Assembly (NCBI GenBank): GCA_964342365.1
Contig: CAYFGW010000053.1
Location: 1-22,491, forward strand
Direction: 5' to 3'
Length of the DNA: 22,491 nucleotides
Source: CAXRDE01 sp964342365
GTDB lineage: Bacteria > Cyanobacteriota > Sericytochromatia > UBA7694
Position 1 is the stretch's first letter, and every line of letters begins with the position of its first letter. Under the pieces are notes generated by a model, which was not told where the DNA came from, made no database searches, and saw only the letters and a list, made by a program, of their open reading frames with translations. The position numbers were made by a program, and so were the translations under genes. This document shows positions 9,122-16,942 of the stretch, in pieces.

Positions 9122-9172
9122 GTTAAGCATTATTCAAATTAATGAGGATTTTAAATAATGCTTAACCTTTTT
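9122..9172. terminator. Perfect 13-bp dyad after ffh (terminator or operator)
   Basis: GTTAAGCATTATT (9122-9134) is repeated inverted at 9154-9166 with a 19-bp A+T-rich spacer, followed on the plus strand by CTTTTTG. Read rightward it resembles an intrinsic terminator (stem then T-run) that would stop transcripts coming from the ADP-ribosylglycohydrolase gene. Read leftward it lies 28 nt after the ffh stop but lacks a T-run. It also sits just upstream of the 121-aa ORF promoter, so it may instead be a protein-binding site. The stem is A+T-rich with a long loop, so the terminator call is tentative. Confidence 0.4.
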
Positions 9173-9193
9173 GTATTACTTGAGTTGTATGAG

Positions 9194-10603
9194 TTAACGT
9201 CTCTGAGGAGGACCTTTGGGAAAATTCCGCATGGCCGCCTGCATGGCTTTCATTTGACCGCCGCGCATGAGGTTTTTGCGGGCATTTTTGCCTTTGCCCC
9301 CGCCGCCAAAGAGTCCGGCACCGGACAGCTTTTTGATCATTTTTTGCATGTCGCGGAACTGCTTGAGCATCTGAGCTACTTCTTGCGTGCTGCGTCCGCT
9401 GCCTTTGGCAATGCGACGTCTGCGGCTGGCGTTAATAATGTCCGGCTTCTGACGTTCTTCAATGGTCATGGACTGAATAATAGTTTCAATCAGCTTGAGC
9501 TGGTCTTCGCCCTGAGCGAGAGCTTCTTTGTCAATCTTGCCGCCGAGGCCGGGAATCATGCCAATAATTTGCTCCAGAGAACCAATTTTTTTCACCTGGC
9601 GCATTTGCTTCAAAAAGTCTTCTAAAGTAAAACTGGCTTTGCGCAATTTTTCTTCTAAGGCTTTGGCCTCTTCTTCGTCCACCACTTCATGGGCTTTTTC
9701 CACCAGAGACACCACGTCTCCCATGCCTAAAATACGGCCCGCAATCCGCTCGGGGTGGAATTTTTCCAGGGCGTCCATTTTTTCACCGGAGGCAATCAGT
9801 TTGATGGGCTTACCGGTGACTTCTTTGACCGAAAGGGCTGCACCCCCGCGGGTGTCGCCGTCCATTTTGGTCATCACCACCCCGGTAATGTCGATGATCT
9901 CGTCAAAGGAACGCGCCATATTGACCGCATCCTGGCCCACCATGGCGTCCACTACCAGCAAAATTTCGTCGGGGGTGGTGAGGGTTTTGATGTTCTTGAG
10001 TTCGTCCATCAGGGCTTCGTCAATATGCAGACGGCCGGCGGTGTCCAAAATCACCGTGTCGTTGCCGTTGGCCTTGGCGTGCTTCATGGCCCCTTCTACA
10101 ATGGCTTCCGGCTTTTCACCTTCCATGTGAAAGACGGGAATATTCAGCTGTTTGCCCAGCACCATAAGCTGTTGTACCGCCGCAGGCCGGTAAATATCTG
10201 CGGCCACCAGCAAAGGACGGCGTCCCTGTTTGCGCAAAAACAGCCCCAGCTTGCCACAGGTGGTGGTTTTACCCGCTCCCTGCAAACCGCAGAGCATAAT
10301 CACCCCCGGAGACCCCACATACTTCAGGGGCGCATTCTCACCGCCGAGCAGAGCTACTAGCTCGTCGTTGACGATTTTAATGAACTGCTGGCCCGGAGAC
10401 AGACTTTTGAGTACCTCATGGCCCAGGGCCTTTTCTTTGATACGCTTGATCAATCCCTTGATGACCTTGAGGTTAACGTCTGCTTCTAAAAGCGCACGAC
10501 GGACTTCCCGCAGGGCGTCAGTAATATTTTCTTCGGTGATTTTACCCTGACCCCAGATCTTGTGGAATACATTTTGAAAGCGGTCAGAAAGATTGTCAAA
10601 CAT
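9194..10603 (-). CDS. ffh: Signal recognition particle GTPase Ffh (SRP54)
   Basis: This 469-aa protein is Ffh, which binds 4.5S RNA and signal sequences and delivers ribosomes to the membrane receptor FtsY. It shows the N domain (1-90), the G domain with P-loop GLQGAGKTT (106-114), DTAGR (187-191) and TKMDGD (245-250), and a Met-rich M domain (about 300-460) with the RNA-binding SRRRRIAKGSG motif. It ends in a Gly/Lys-rich and Met-containing tail (GGGGKGKNARK...). The length is slightly above the usual 450. The start has AGGA about 10 nt upstream. It is divergent from the lipoprotein/resB/ccsA set. The 4.5S RNA gene itself was not seen in the window. Confidence 0.98.
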   Translation of the reverse strand: MFDNLSDRFQNVFHKIWGQGKITEENITDALREVRRALLEADVNLKVIKGLIKRIKEKALGHEVLKSLSPGQQFIKIVNDELVALLGGENAPLKYVGSPGVIMLCGLQGAGKTTTCGKLGLFLRKQGRRPLLVAADIYRPAAVQQLMVLGKQLNIPVFHMEGEKPEAIVEGAMKHAKANGNDTVILDTAGRLHIDEALMDELKNIKTLTTPDEILLVVDAMVGQDAVNMARSFDEIIDITGVVMTKMDGDTRGGAALSVKEVTGKPIKLIASGEKMDALEKFHPERIAGRILGMGDVVSLVEKAHEVVDEEEAKALEEKLRKASFTLEDFLKQMRQVKKIGSLEQIIGMIPGLGGKIDKEALAQGEDQLKLIETIIQSMTIEERQKPDIINASRRRRIAKGSGRSTQEVAQMLKQFRDMQKMIKKLSGAGLFGGGGKGKNARKNLMRGGQMKAMQAAMRNFPKGPPQRR

Positions 10604-10758
10604 CTTGGATTTTTTCCTAATTTTTCACTGGTGTTTTTTGCGAATTTTGTACCCCATCATAGCATATCGTATGGGTTCAGAGGCTTTTATCATGCTAAGA
10701 TACCGGTGATAACTAAGGAAATATTAATTTTAGCTTAAAACGTTGCCCTGTACGTCGT

Positions 10759-10770
10759 TGATCCCGATCA
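10759..10770. promoter_or_regulatory. Small palindrome in the ffh/lipoprotein divergent gap
   Basis: TGATC-CC-GATCA is a perfect 5-bp dyad with a 2-bp centre, 36 nt before the lipoprotein start. It lies in the ~200-bp gap that must hold promoters for both ffh and the cytochrome-maturation set. It may be an operator. No strong -35/-10 pair was found for either direction. Confidence 0.2.
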
Positions 10771-10806
10771 TGGGCCCCCAGCGTTGACGCCAGATAAGAT
10801 AGTAAA

Positions 10807-11913
10807 ATGAACAATCACACATTCACCCCCCGGATAGTTTCGCTGTTCACCGGTACCCTCGCCCGTCGTTCAGCCATTGCTCTGGTCTGTGGGTTTAGCG
10901 CCTGCAGTTCCGGCGAAATCAAACAGTACAAAGTCCCTAAAGCCCCCGTTAAACGGGCGGCGGCCCCCATTAATACCATCCCCAGTACCGAAGTCACTTA
11001 CACCACCCCCAAAGATTGGGTGGTCCAACCCGCTTCTGGCATGCGCAAAGCCTCTCTAAAAACCCCCGACGGTGGCGACATGTCTGTGGTGACGTTGCCT
11101 GCGCAGTCGGGCGATCTCAAGTCTAACGTGAACCGCTGGCGTGGACAGGTGGGTCTGGCTCCTTTACAAGAGGATGCCGCCATTTCGAAGAGCCTTAAAC
11201 CGGTACAAATTGACGGTGCTCCAGCAGTGGAACTGGAACTCTACGCTCCCGAAGACAAGGACAATAAAGCCATGCGGGTGGTGCTCTTACAAAAAGACGG
11301 TCAGCGCTGGTTTTTAAAACTCAGCGGCACCCGTGAGGTTATTAAGGCTCAGGGAAGCAACTTTGAAACCTTTACCCGATCCTTTGCTATTGCGGGCAAG
11401 GCTACTTCTACGCAGGCCAATACACAGAGCAGTACGCAAGGGGGGACTCCGGCCATGACCTCTCCTTCGCAACTGCCTCTGGCCAGACCCGACGCCAGTC
11501 TGGCGTATACGCTGCCTGAAAACTGGCGCGAAAAAGAAAAAGGCGCCATGCGTCTGGCTTCTTTTGCGGTGGAAAGCAACGGACAGACTGCTGATGTTTC
11601 AGTGGTCACCCTCGCCGGGGACGGCGGCGGCCTGCTCGAAAATACCAATCGCTGGCGGCGTCAGTTGGAAATGGCCCCCACCAGCCAGGAAGGCCTCAAA
11701 AACAGCGTCAAAGACATTACCGTGGACGGTAATAAGGGGTATTTTATGGCCCTGTACACCAATTTAGACGGTTCAGGCATGCTGGTGTCTCTGGTGGAAC
11801 GAGAAGGATTGACGTGGTTTATTAAAATGATGGGCCCCGCCTCACTCATTCAGTCCCAGGAGCAAACCTTCCAGGACTTTTTACAATCCATTCGCTTTGA
11901 AGGAGATCAATAA
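10807..11913 (+). CDS. Putative lipoprotein with duplicated domain, upstream of resB
   Basis: This 368-aa protein starts with a basic and hydrophobic leader (two Arg at 20-21, then AIALVCGF) ending in FSAC with Cys33 as a probable lipidated cysteine; the lipobox is imperfect at -3. The mature part holds two copies of one ~140-residue domain (about 50-195 and 228-368). Each begins with Y-T-(T/L)-P-(K/E)-(D/N)-W, then MR.AS, SVVTL, and a strongly conserved N.NRWR..(V/L).(L/M)AP block. A Ser/Thr/Gln-rich linker (about 198-225) joins them. Its TAA shares a nucleotide with the resB ATG, so it is coupled to cytochrome c maturation. A periplasmic role assisting haem or apocytochrome handling is inference; I cannot name the family with certainty. 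Confidence 0.85.
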   Translation: MNNHTFTPRIVSLFTGTLARRSAIALVCGFSACSSGEIKQYKVPKAPVKRAAAPINTIPSTEVTYTTPKDWVVQPASGMRKASLKTPDGGDMSVVTLPAQSGDLKSNVNRWRGQVGLAPLQEDAAISKSLKPVQIDGAPAVELELYAPEDKDNKAMRVVLLQKDGQRWFLKLSGTREVIKAQGSNFETFTRSFAIAGKATSTQANTQSSTQGGTPAMTSPSQLPLARPDASLAYTLPENWREKEKGAMRLASFAVESNGQTADVSVVTLAGDGGGLLENTNRWRRQLEMAPTSQEGLKNSVKDITVDGNKGYFMALYTNLDGSGMLVSLVEREGLTWFIKMMGPASLIQSQEQTFQDFLQSIRFEGDQ

Positions 11914-13163
11914 TGTCTACAGTCAAAGAGAAAACCTATTCCGAAAACACAGAGAGCCCGCGTCGGGACACAGACCGCCGGAAAGCCACAGGGCAGCTCA
12001 AAACCGTCATTGACTTTTTTGGCTCCCTTAAACTCACCGTGACGCTGCTCGTGCTCAGCATCTTCCTGATTTTTGTGGGAACCCTTGCCCAGATTGACCA
12101 GGGCGTGTGGACCGTGGTGAAAGACTATTTCAGATCCTGGTATGTGTGGGTGGACTTCCAACTGTTTTTCCCCCGCACCAACAGCGTCCCCGGTGCCTTT
12201 CCCTTCCCCGGAGGCTGGACCCTGGGCAATCTGCTGCTGATTAATTTGCTGGTGGCCCACTTTCAGCGTTTTAACTTATCCAAAGAAAAAATCGGTTTGT
12301 TTCTGGTGCACAGCGGCCTGATCCTGCTCCTCATTGGGGAAGGCGTTACGGGCTTAATGGCCGAAGAAAGCATGATGTCCATCGACGAGGGCAGCAGCAG
12401 CAATTACAGCGAAGATATTCGCCACCCCGAACTGGCCTTTGTGGACCGCAGCGACAAAGACACCGATACGGTCACCGTGATCCCCGAAGGGAAACTGCGG
12501 GGCCAGAAGCTCATTAAAGACGACCGGTTGCCCTTTGATGTACAAATCGATCGCTATTTTAAAAACTCCGTCATGGAGCGCGGGGACGAAGGCGGCTTTG
12601 TGGCCCGGGAAATGCCCGAAGTGAGCGGCACAGCCGCCAGCGGAGGACGTATAGACATGCCCGCCCTGCTGGTGACTCTGTATAAAAAAGGCACCAGTGA
12701 GACCGTGGGCAGTTTTACCACTTCCGTCTGGCTGAAGTCTTCTCACAGTGTGGTGGCCAATAACAAAGCCTACGATATGTCCCTGCGCTTTGCCCGCAGC
12801 TATAAGCCCTTCTCACTCTATCTCAAAGATTTTGAGTTTGACCGCTATCCGGGCACAGAAATTCCCAAAAACTTTGCCAGCACGGTACAAATCCAGGATC
12901 CCGCCAATAGCGTGAACCGTGAAGTGAAAATCTGGATGAATCACCCCCTGCGCTACGGCGGCGAAACCTATTACCAGGCCTCGTATAAACCCGACGAAAC
13001 GGGCACTGTGCTTCAGGTGGTAGAAAACCCCGGCTGGTTGCTGCCCTACATCTCCTGTATTCTGGTGACCCTGGGCCTGATTCTGCAATTTGGTTTTTCT
13101 TTGAGCCGCTCGTTAAAGCGTCGTAAAAAGAAATCGCTATCCGCAAAAGGAGCAAGCGCATGA
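11913..13163 (+). CDS. resB: ResB-like cytochrome c biogenesis protein
   Basis: This 416-aa protein fits ResB (Ccs1), which with CcsA forms the system II machinery that exports haem and attaches it to apocytochromes c. It has a hydrophilic N-terminus, three membrane spans in the first 150 residues (about 41-62, 101-117, 126-148), a large extracytoplasmic domain (about 150-370), and a last span (about 372-392) before a basic cytosolic tail (SLKRRKKK). The late domain contains MNHPLRYGG..YYQASYKPDE, typical of ResB. AGGAG lies 7 nt before the ATG, which overlaps the upstream stop by one base. It overlaps ccsA by 4 nt. The family call is firm; the symbol follows the usual name. Confidence 0.92.
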   Translation: MSTVKEKTYSENTESPRRDTDRRKATGQLKTVIDFFGSLKLTVTLLVLSIFLIFVGTLAQIDQGVWTVVKDYFRSWYVWVDFQLFFPRTNSVPGAFPFPGGWTLGNLLLINLLVAHFQRFNLSKEKIGLFLVHSGLILLLIGEGVTGLMAEESMMSIDEGSSSNYSEDIRHPELAFVDRSDKDTDTVTVIPEGKLRGQKLIKDDRLPFDVQIDRYFKNSVMERGDEGGFVAREMPEVSGTAASGGRIDMPALLVTLYKKGTSETVGSFTTSVWLKSSHSVVANNKAYDMSLRFARSYKPFSLYLKDFEFDRYPGTEIPKNFASTVQIQDPANSVNREVKIWMNHPLRYGGETYYQASYKPDETGTVLQVVENPGWLLPYISCILVTLGLILQFGFSLSRSLKRRKKKSLSAKGASA

Positions 13164-14866
13164 AAATCTTAAAAACCTACCTCCCCCTCATTCTGGTGGT
13201 GCTGTGCATGCTGGGATTTGGACGCAATCTGGTGAGTACCCCCTATAAAAATCAGGCGGTGGACCTCAACACCTTCAGTCAGATTCCTGTACTCCACCAG
13301 GGCCGTCTCAAGCCCCTGGACTCCTTTGCGCGCAACAACCTCAAGATCATCTCTGACAAGCAGATTTTCCGTGATGCCGAGGGCAAAAAACAGCCCGCCA
13401 TTCGCTGGTTTATGGATGTGGCCGCGGGTACGGAAGCGGCCCGTCAGCACAAGGTGTTTCGTATTGAACACGACGACGTGCTAACCCTGATGAAACTGGA
13501 GCCCCGCTCCGGCTTCCGCTACTCGCTAGAAGAACTTCGCCCGCAGTATTCAGCACTGATTCAACAGGCCCAGGTGGCCTCGCAAAAGTCTGATGCCGCT
13601 CGCGATCTGGTAGATGTGAAGGTCTTAGAACTTTATAATCAAATTGAGGTGTATCGTCGCATTGCCAGTTTTGAAGCCCCGCTGGTGATTCCTCCGGCCC
13701 AGACCGGCTCTGATAACTGGTTGCCCCTGGGTTCTGAAAAGCGGGATCTGAACCTGACCACTTCCGCTAATGCCTGGTACACGGCCCTGAAAACCTATAA
13801 CAACGGCAGCACCGATCAATTCAATGCCAATGCCACCAAGTACCTGAACTTCTTAAAAGAGAGTCAGCCACAGCTTTTTCCCAAAATGCAAATGGAACAG
13901 CGCTTTAATCTGAGTCAGCCCTTTTATCAGGCCATGATCTTTTTTGTGCTGGGCTTTTTGCTCTGTGTGTTCAGCTGGATGTTCTGGGGAGATACCCTCA
14001 ACCGCTCTGCCTTTGCGGTGGTGGCTTTTACCAGCGTCTTGTTCACGGTGGCTCTGATTGTGCGCATGTACTTACAGGGTCGCCCTCCGGTGACCAATCT
14101 GTACTCTTCGGCCATTTTTGTGGGCTGGATTGCCGTGCTTATGGGGCTGGGTATTGAATGGTTTGTGAAAAACGGCTTTGGTACCGTTATGACCTCCATC
14201 ACCGGTTTCTCAGCTTTGCTGGTGGCCCAGAATCTGGCCGGTGACGGCGACACCATGGAAATGATGCGGGCGGTACTGGATACCAACTTCTGGCTGGCCA
14301 CCCACGTGACCACCGTAACCATGGGCTATTCTGCCAGCTACTTAGCGGGCTTTATGGCCATTGTGCTGGTGATTATGGGCGTGTTTACCCGCAAACTGGA
14401 CAAAACCATGTACCGCAATATCTCCGCCATGATTTACGGCACCGTGGCCTTTGCCACGCTGTTTAGCTTTGTGGGAACGGTACTGGGCGGCATCTGGGCC
14501 GATCAGAGCTGGGGCCGCTTCTGGGGCTGGGACCCCAAAGAGAACGGCGCGGTGATGATCGTACTCTGGAACGCTATTATTCTTCACGCCCGCTGGGGAG
14601 GCTTAGCCAAGCGTCAGGGCATTGCCCTGCTGGCCATTGGCGGTAATATCATTACCACCTGGTCGTGGTTTGGCGTGAATATGCTGGGTGTGGGACTGCA
14701 CTCCTACGGCTTTACCGATGCCGCTTTCATGGGGCTGATGGGTTTTGTACTCTTTAATCTGCTGGTGATTTGCATTGGCTCACTGCCTGAAGAAATGTGG
14801 CGCAGCTTCAAGGAATTTGCCCCCAAACGCAAGCTCAAATCCAGAGAAGTACAGTCGTCGCCGTAA
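13160..14866 (+). CDS. ccsA: CcsA/CcsB-type haem-handling cytochrome c biogenesis protein
   Basis: This 568-aa polytopic membrane protein carries the WWD haem-handling motif WGRFWGWDPKE (about 451-461), with flanking histidines in THVTTVTMGYS (His about 382) and LHSYGF (His about 513), as in CcsA. One N-terminal span (about 5-22) leads to a ~230-residue extracytoplasmic region with the LKPLDSFARN motif. About eight spans follow from residue 258. This long form with a soluble N-terminal part differs from the ~320-aa plant/cyanobacterial CcsA and occurs in several Gram-negative phyla. AAGGAG lies 7 nt before the ATG, and the start overlaps resB by 4 nt. It acts with ResB in haem export and ligation. 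Confidence 0.95.
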   Translation: MKILKTYLPLILVVLCMLGFGRNLVSTPYKNQAVDLNTFSQIPVLHQGRLKPLDSFARNNLKIISDKQIFRDAEGKKQPAIRWFMDVAAGTEAARQHKVFRIEHDDVLTLMKLEPRSGFRYSLEELRPQYSALIQQAQVASQKSDAARDLVDVKVLELYNQIEVYRRIASFEAPLVIPPAQTGSDNWLPLGSEKRDLNLTTSANAWYTALKTYNNGSTDQFNANATKYLNFLKESQPQLFPKMQMEQRFNLSQPFYQAMIFFVLGFLLCVFSWMFWGDTLNRSAFAVVAFTSVLFTVALIVRMYLQGRPPVTNLYSSAIFVGWIAVLMGLGIEWFVKNGFGTVMTSITGFSALLVAQNLAGDGDTMEMMRAVLDTNFWLATHVTTVTMGYSASYLAGFMAIVLVIMGVFTRKLDKTMYRNISAMIYGTVAFATLFSFVGTVLGGIWADQSWGRFWGWDPKENGAVMIVLWNAIILHARWGGLAKRQGIALLAIGGNIITTWSWFGVNMLGVGLHSYGFTDAAFMGLMGFVLFNLLVICIGSLPEEMWRSFKEFAPKRKLKSREVQSSP

Positions 14867-14873
14867 GCCACCG

Positions 14874-15293
14874 TTGCAGATTTTTCGCAGGTCAGCCAGG
14901 TCTACCAGGTCTACCGGGTCAACAAAGACACCCGTTATTGCCTTTGCGGGATGGTTTTTATTCACCATCGGGAGCTTCTTGCTCACCACGGCTTACGCGC
15001 CCGGAGCCCGGCAACTGATATCTGCTGCCGGGCTCATGCTTTCAGGGCTTTTTCTGCTGCGCCATCACTTATTGCATCAGAACCATAGCGGTTGGAAAAA
15101 GTGGAGTCAGCGCCTGAATTACGGGGCCACCCTCTTTTTTATTCCGGGTTTTCTAGCGATCGGGTCTTATGGTTTTTTACCCGGAAAAATACAGCTGATT
15201 AGCATTTACGGAATGTATCTGGCCATCTGGATCTACCTTGTGAATCTCTTTCTTTTTATTAGTGTCTGGATCGTCAGGCAATTCAGGGGATAA
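14874..15293 (+). CDS. Small membrane protein downstream of ccsA, start uncertain
   Basis: An open frame ending at 15293 encodes four clear membrane spans in ~115 residues (VIAFAGWFLFTIG, LISAAGLMLSGLFL, ATLFFIPGFLAIG and YLAIWIYLVNLFLFI stretches). No ATG exists in frame before the first span. Candidate starts are TTG at 14874 (chosen, 8 nt after the ccsA stop), TTG at 14817 or TTG at 14775, the last two overlapping ccsA. None has a good ribosome binding site, so coupling to ccsA translation is likely. The N-terminus is basic and built of Arg-Ser-Thr triplets from a short DNA repeat. I recognise no family. It ends 1 nt before the stop of the convergent integrase gene. Confidence 0.65.
   Translation: MQIFRRSARSTRSTGSTKTPVIAFAGWFLFTIGSFLLTTAYAPGARQLISAAGLMLSGLFLLRHHLLHQNHSGWKKWSQRLNYGATLFFIPGFLAIGSYGFLPGKIQLISIYGMYLAIWIYLVNLFLFISVWIVRQFRG
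14888..14923 (+). repeat. Four imperfect 9-bp tandem repeats
   Basis: The units CAGGTCAGC, CAGGTCTAC, CAGGTCTAC and CGGGTCAAC lie in direct tandem. In the frame of the small membrane protein they give a repeating (Arg/Gly)-Ser-(Ala/Thr) tail just before the first membrane span. A 9-bp unit keeps the frame when copy number changes, so the basic leader may vary in length between strains. Confidence 0.6.
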
Positions 15294-15294
15294 G

Positions 15295-16698
15295 TCACAA
15301 TCGGTCCAGTGGGCTCACCAGCGGGGCACTTTCTTCGGGGGGAAGCGCGTGCAGATAAATCATGGTGGTTTTTAAATGACTGTGTCCCAGCAGCTTTTGG
15401 ATGGTGAGTAAAGAACAGCCCTGACTCAGCAAATGGCTGGCAAAAGCGTGACGAAAACTGTGGGGGTTAGCTCTTTTACTCAGCCCCAGCTCCGCGGTGA
15501 TTTTTCGCAACACCTTTTGTACGTGTGTGGTGTGCAGATGATAACGCTTGACCCCTGTGCCTTCTTTTAGACAGGTCATTTGCAAGGCGGGGAACAACCA
15601 GTACCAGTTCCACTCTGTGGCTGCCTGAGGGCGCTTGCGACCGGTGGCATCGGGCAAAAACACCCCTTCATACTCCAGTTCTTTTTTGTCTTCTATGTAT
15701 TGGGCTCGCGCCTCTTTTAGCTGATGTTCCAGATCCGGTAGTATGTCTTCAGCAATGGGAACCGTCCGGCTTTTTCCGCCCTTACTCTGGCGAATATACA
15801 GCTGCTGATGCTCTAAATCAATATCCTGTATACGTAACTTCAGCGCTTCACGAAGCCGCAGTCCGCTGCCGTAAAGCAATTTCACCACCGTGGTAAACGG
15901 TGCTTCCAGGGTGTCTAGAATTTGCTGAATTTCTCGTCTGGAAAGCAACACCGGTGGCGATTTTCGGTATTTTCCGCGGGGGATGTCCTTAAGTTCTCCC
16001 AGAGGGCGTTGTAAACCGTGTTTAAAGAAAAAAAGAATGGCGTTCAGAGCCTGATTTTGCGTTCCTGCCGACAGCTTTTTTTCCGTGGCCAGATGACTCA
16101 AAAAGTCTTTGACTTCCTGTTCTCCCAGTTTTTCAGGAGGTAATGGGTCTAAAAAACGCATCAAGCGCTGGATCCAGTAGGCATAAATTTCTGCCGTGCG
16201 TTTGGCATAACGTTTTAACACCACGGCCTCATGCATTGTGTCCATGGCTTCTGCCCAGGGGGAAAGCTCTCCTTTTTCAGGTTGTGTTGCTTTAATGGCT
16301 ATCTTTTGAGACACCTTCTTTCGAGGTGCTGTCTTTCGGGGCGCTATTTTGTGAGGGGCGGTGCTGTGAGAAATGGTCTGGTGAGAGTGAGGATTCGAGG
16401 CTAAAGAAGGCAAAGGAAGCGGATCAATAGCAGGTCGTGAGGTCGTGAAAGCTTGAAGATACATTGCAACCGCCCGATCCGCCTGCCCGGCCATAAAATC
16501 AGAACGGTAGCGTTTCTGCACATCTTGCACAAATTTGCGTCTGGCATCAAAGGCTTGTGGCTTTTTCCCGTTGGCGTTGCAAAATACCATGTACTGCCTT
16601 AGCCATCGGCAATAGTGGCTATGCTGTCGCATGTCGCTAATGTGGGCTCTGAGATAAGTTCTGTACTTCTGAATATCCGGTTGCTGGGTTAATGGCAT
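15295..16698 (-). CDS. intI: Integron-type tyrosine recombinase with N-terminal extension
   Basis: This 467-aa protein is a tyrosine recombinase whose residues 150-460 match integron integrases. Catalytic residues are Arg281 (YGSGLRLRE), Lys306 (SKGGKSR), His413/Arg416 (HSFRH), His439 (LGHSH) and Tyr448 (TTMIYLH). The extra segment that sets IntI apart from XerC/D is present at 361-390 (TEWNWYWLFPA, then RYHLHTTHVQK). Integron integrases are normally 320-340 aa. Here ~150 residues are added: a helical N-terminal domain (about 10-85) that resembles a second core-binding domain, and a Pro/Lys/Ser/His linker (about 90-140) with repeated AP(R/H)K motifs. AGAGGTG gives a start signal. It points away from the repeat array, as intI genes do. 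Confidence 0.92.
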   Translation of the reverse strand: MPLTQQPDIQKYRTYLRAHISDMRQHSHYCRWLRQYMVFCNANGKKPQAFDARRKFVQDVQKRYRSDFMAGQADRAVAMYLQAFTTSRPAIDPLPLPSLASNPHSHQTISHSTAPHKIAPRKTAPRKKVSQKIAIKATQPEKGELSPWAEAMDTMHEAVVLKRYAKRTAEIYAYWIQRLMRFLDPLPPEKLGEQEVKDFLSHLATEKKLSAGTQNQALNAILFFFKHGLQRPLGELKDIPRGKYRKSPPVLLSRREIQQILDTLEAPFTTVVKLLYGSGLRLREALKLRIQDIDLEHQQLYIRQSKGGKSRTVPIAEDILPDLEHQLKEARAQYIEDKKELEYEGVFLPDATGRKRPQAATEWNWYWLFPALQMTCLKEGTGVKRYHLHTTHVQKVLRKITAELGLSKRANPHSFRHAFASHLLSQGCSLLTIQKLLGHSHLKTTMIYLHALPPEESAPLVSPLDRL

Positions 16699-16712
16699 AA
16701 GTCACCTCTTTG

Positions 16713-16743
16713 TATACACAAGAATACGATTTATGTGTGTATA
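16713..16743. promoter_or_regulatory. Dyad bracketing the intI -10 box
   Basis: TATACACA (16713-16720) and TGTGTATA (16736-16743) form a perfect 8-bp inverted repeat separated by 15 bp. The arms bracket the -10 box and fall in the start-site and spacer regions, a classic place for a repressor. It does not match the CTG(N10)CAG, GAAC(N4)GTTC or AGTAC(N)GTACT-type LexA boxes, so SOS control is not evident. Confidence 0.45.
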
Positions 16744-16749
16744 TGTCAA
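16721..16749 (-). promoter_or_regulatory. intI promoter
   Basis: On the minus strand, a perfect TTGACA (16744-16749) and TATTCT (16721-16726) are separated by exactly 17 bp, giving a start near 16714, 15 nt upstream of the integrase ATG with its GAGG ribosome binding site in between. This is the best promoter by eye in the window. Confidence 0.7.
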
Positions 16750-16942
16750 ATATATTGACCCCGTTTGTAGAGACCGGATACAGTTCGGCACTCTTTTTTA
16801 ACAGGTCAGCCCGTTGGTCTGCGACCCAGGGCTATCAGGTGTCGTCGGTTGCTTTGTTTGGGTTTGACCGGTGTCTCAGTGCTTCTCCCTGGCCGGGGGC
16901 TTGCCGGGGTTTAGAGATATACAAGAAATATACATTTTTGAG
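16750..16942 (+). other. Candidate attI region
   Basis: The stretch between the intI promoter and the first repeat element has no credible gene. Homology between elements T1 and T2 begins at 16942 (GTAGTATGG), which fixes the likely insertion junction. Just before it, ATATACA occurs twice (16917-16923 and 16928-16934), one helical turn apart, resembling the integrase-binding direct repeats of known attI sites. A G+C-rich pair of CCGGGG motifs lies at about 16892-16908. The site is inferred from position and repeat boundary, not from a sequence match. No convincing cassette promoter (Pc) was seen. Confidence 0.4.

Noticed and set aside
9528..10550. Long plus-strand frames opposite ffh
   Set aside because: They are antisense shadows of a highly conserved gene, with low-complexity Ser/Arg-rich translations.
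15295..16698. XerC/XerD or phage integrase in place of IntI
   Set aside because: The additional segment at residues 361-390 between the catalytic boxes is typical of integron integrases and lacking in XerC/D. No phage genes are nearby.
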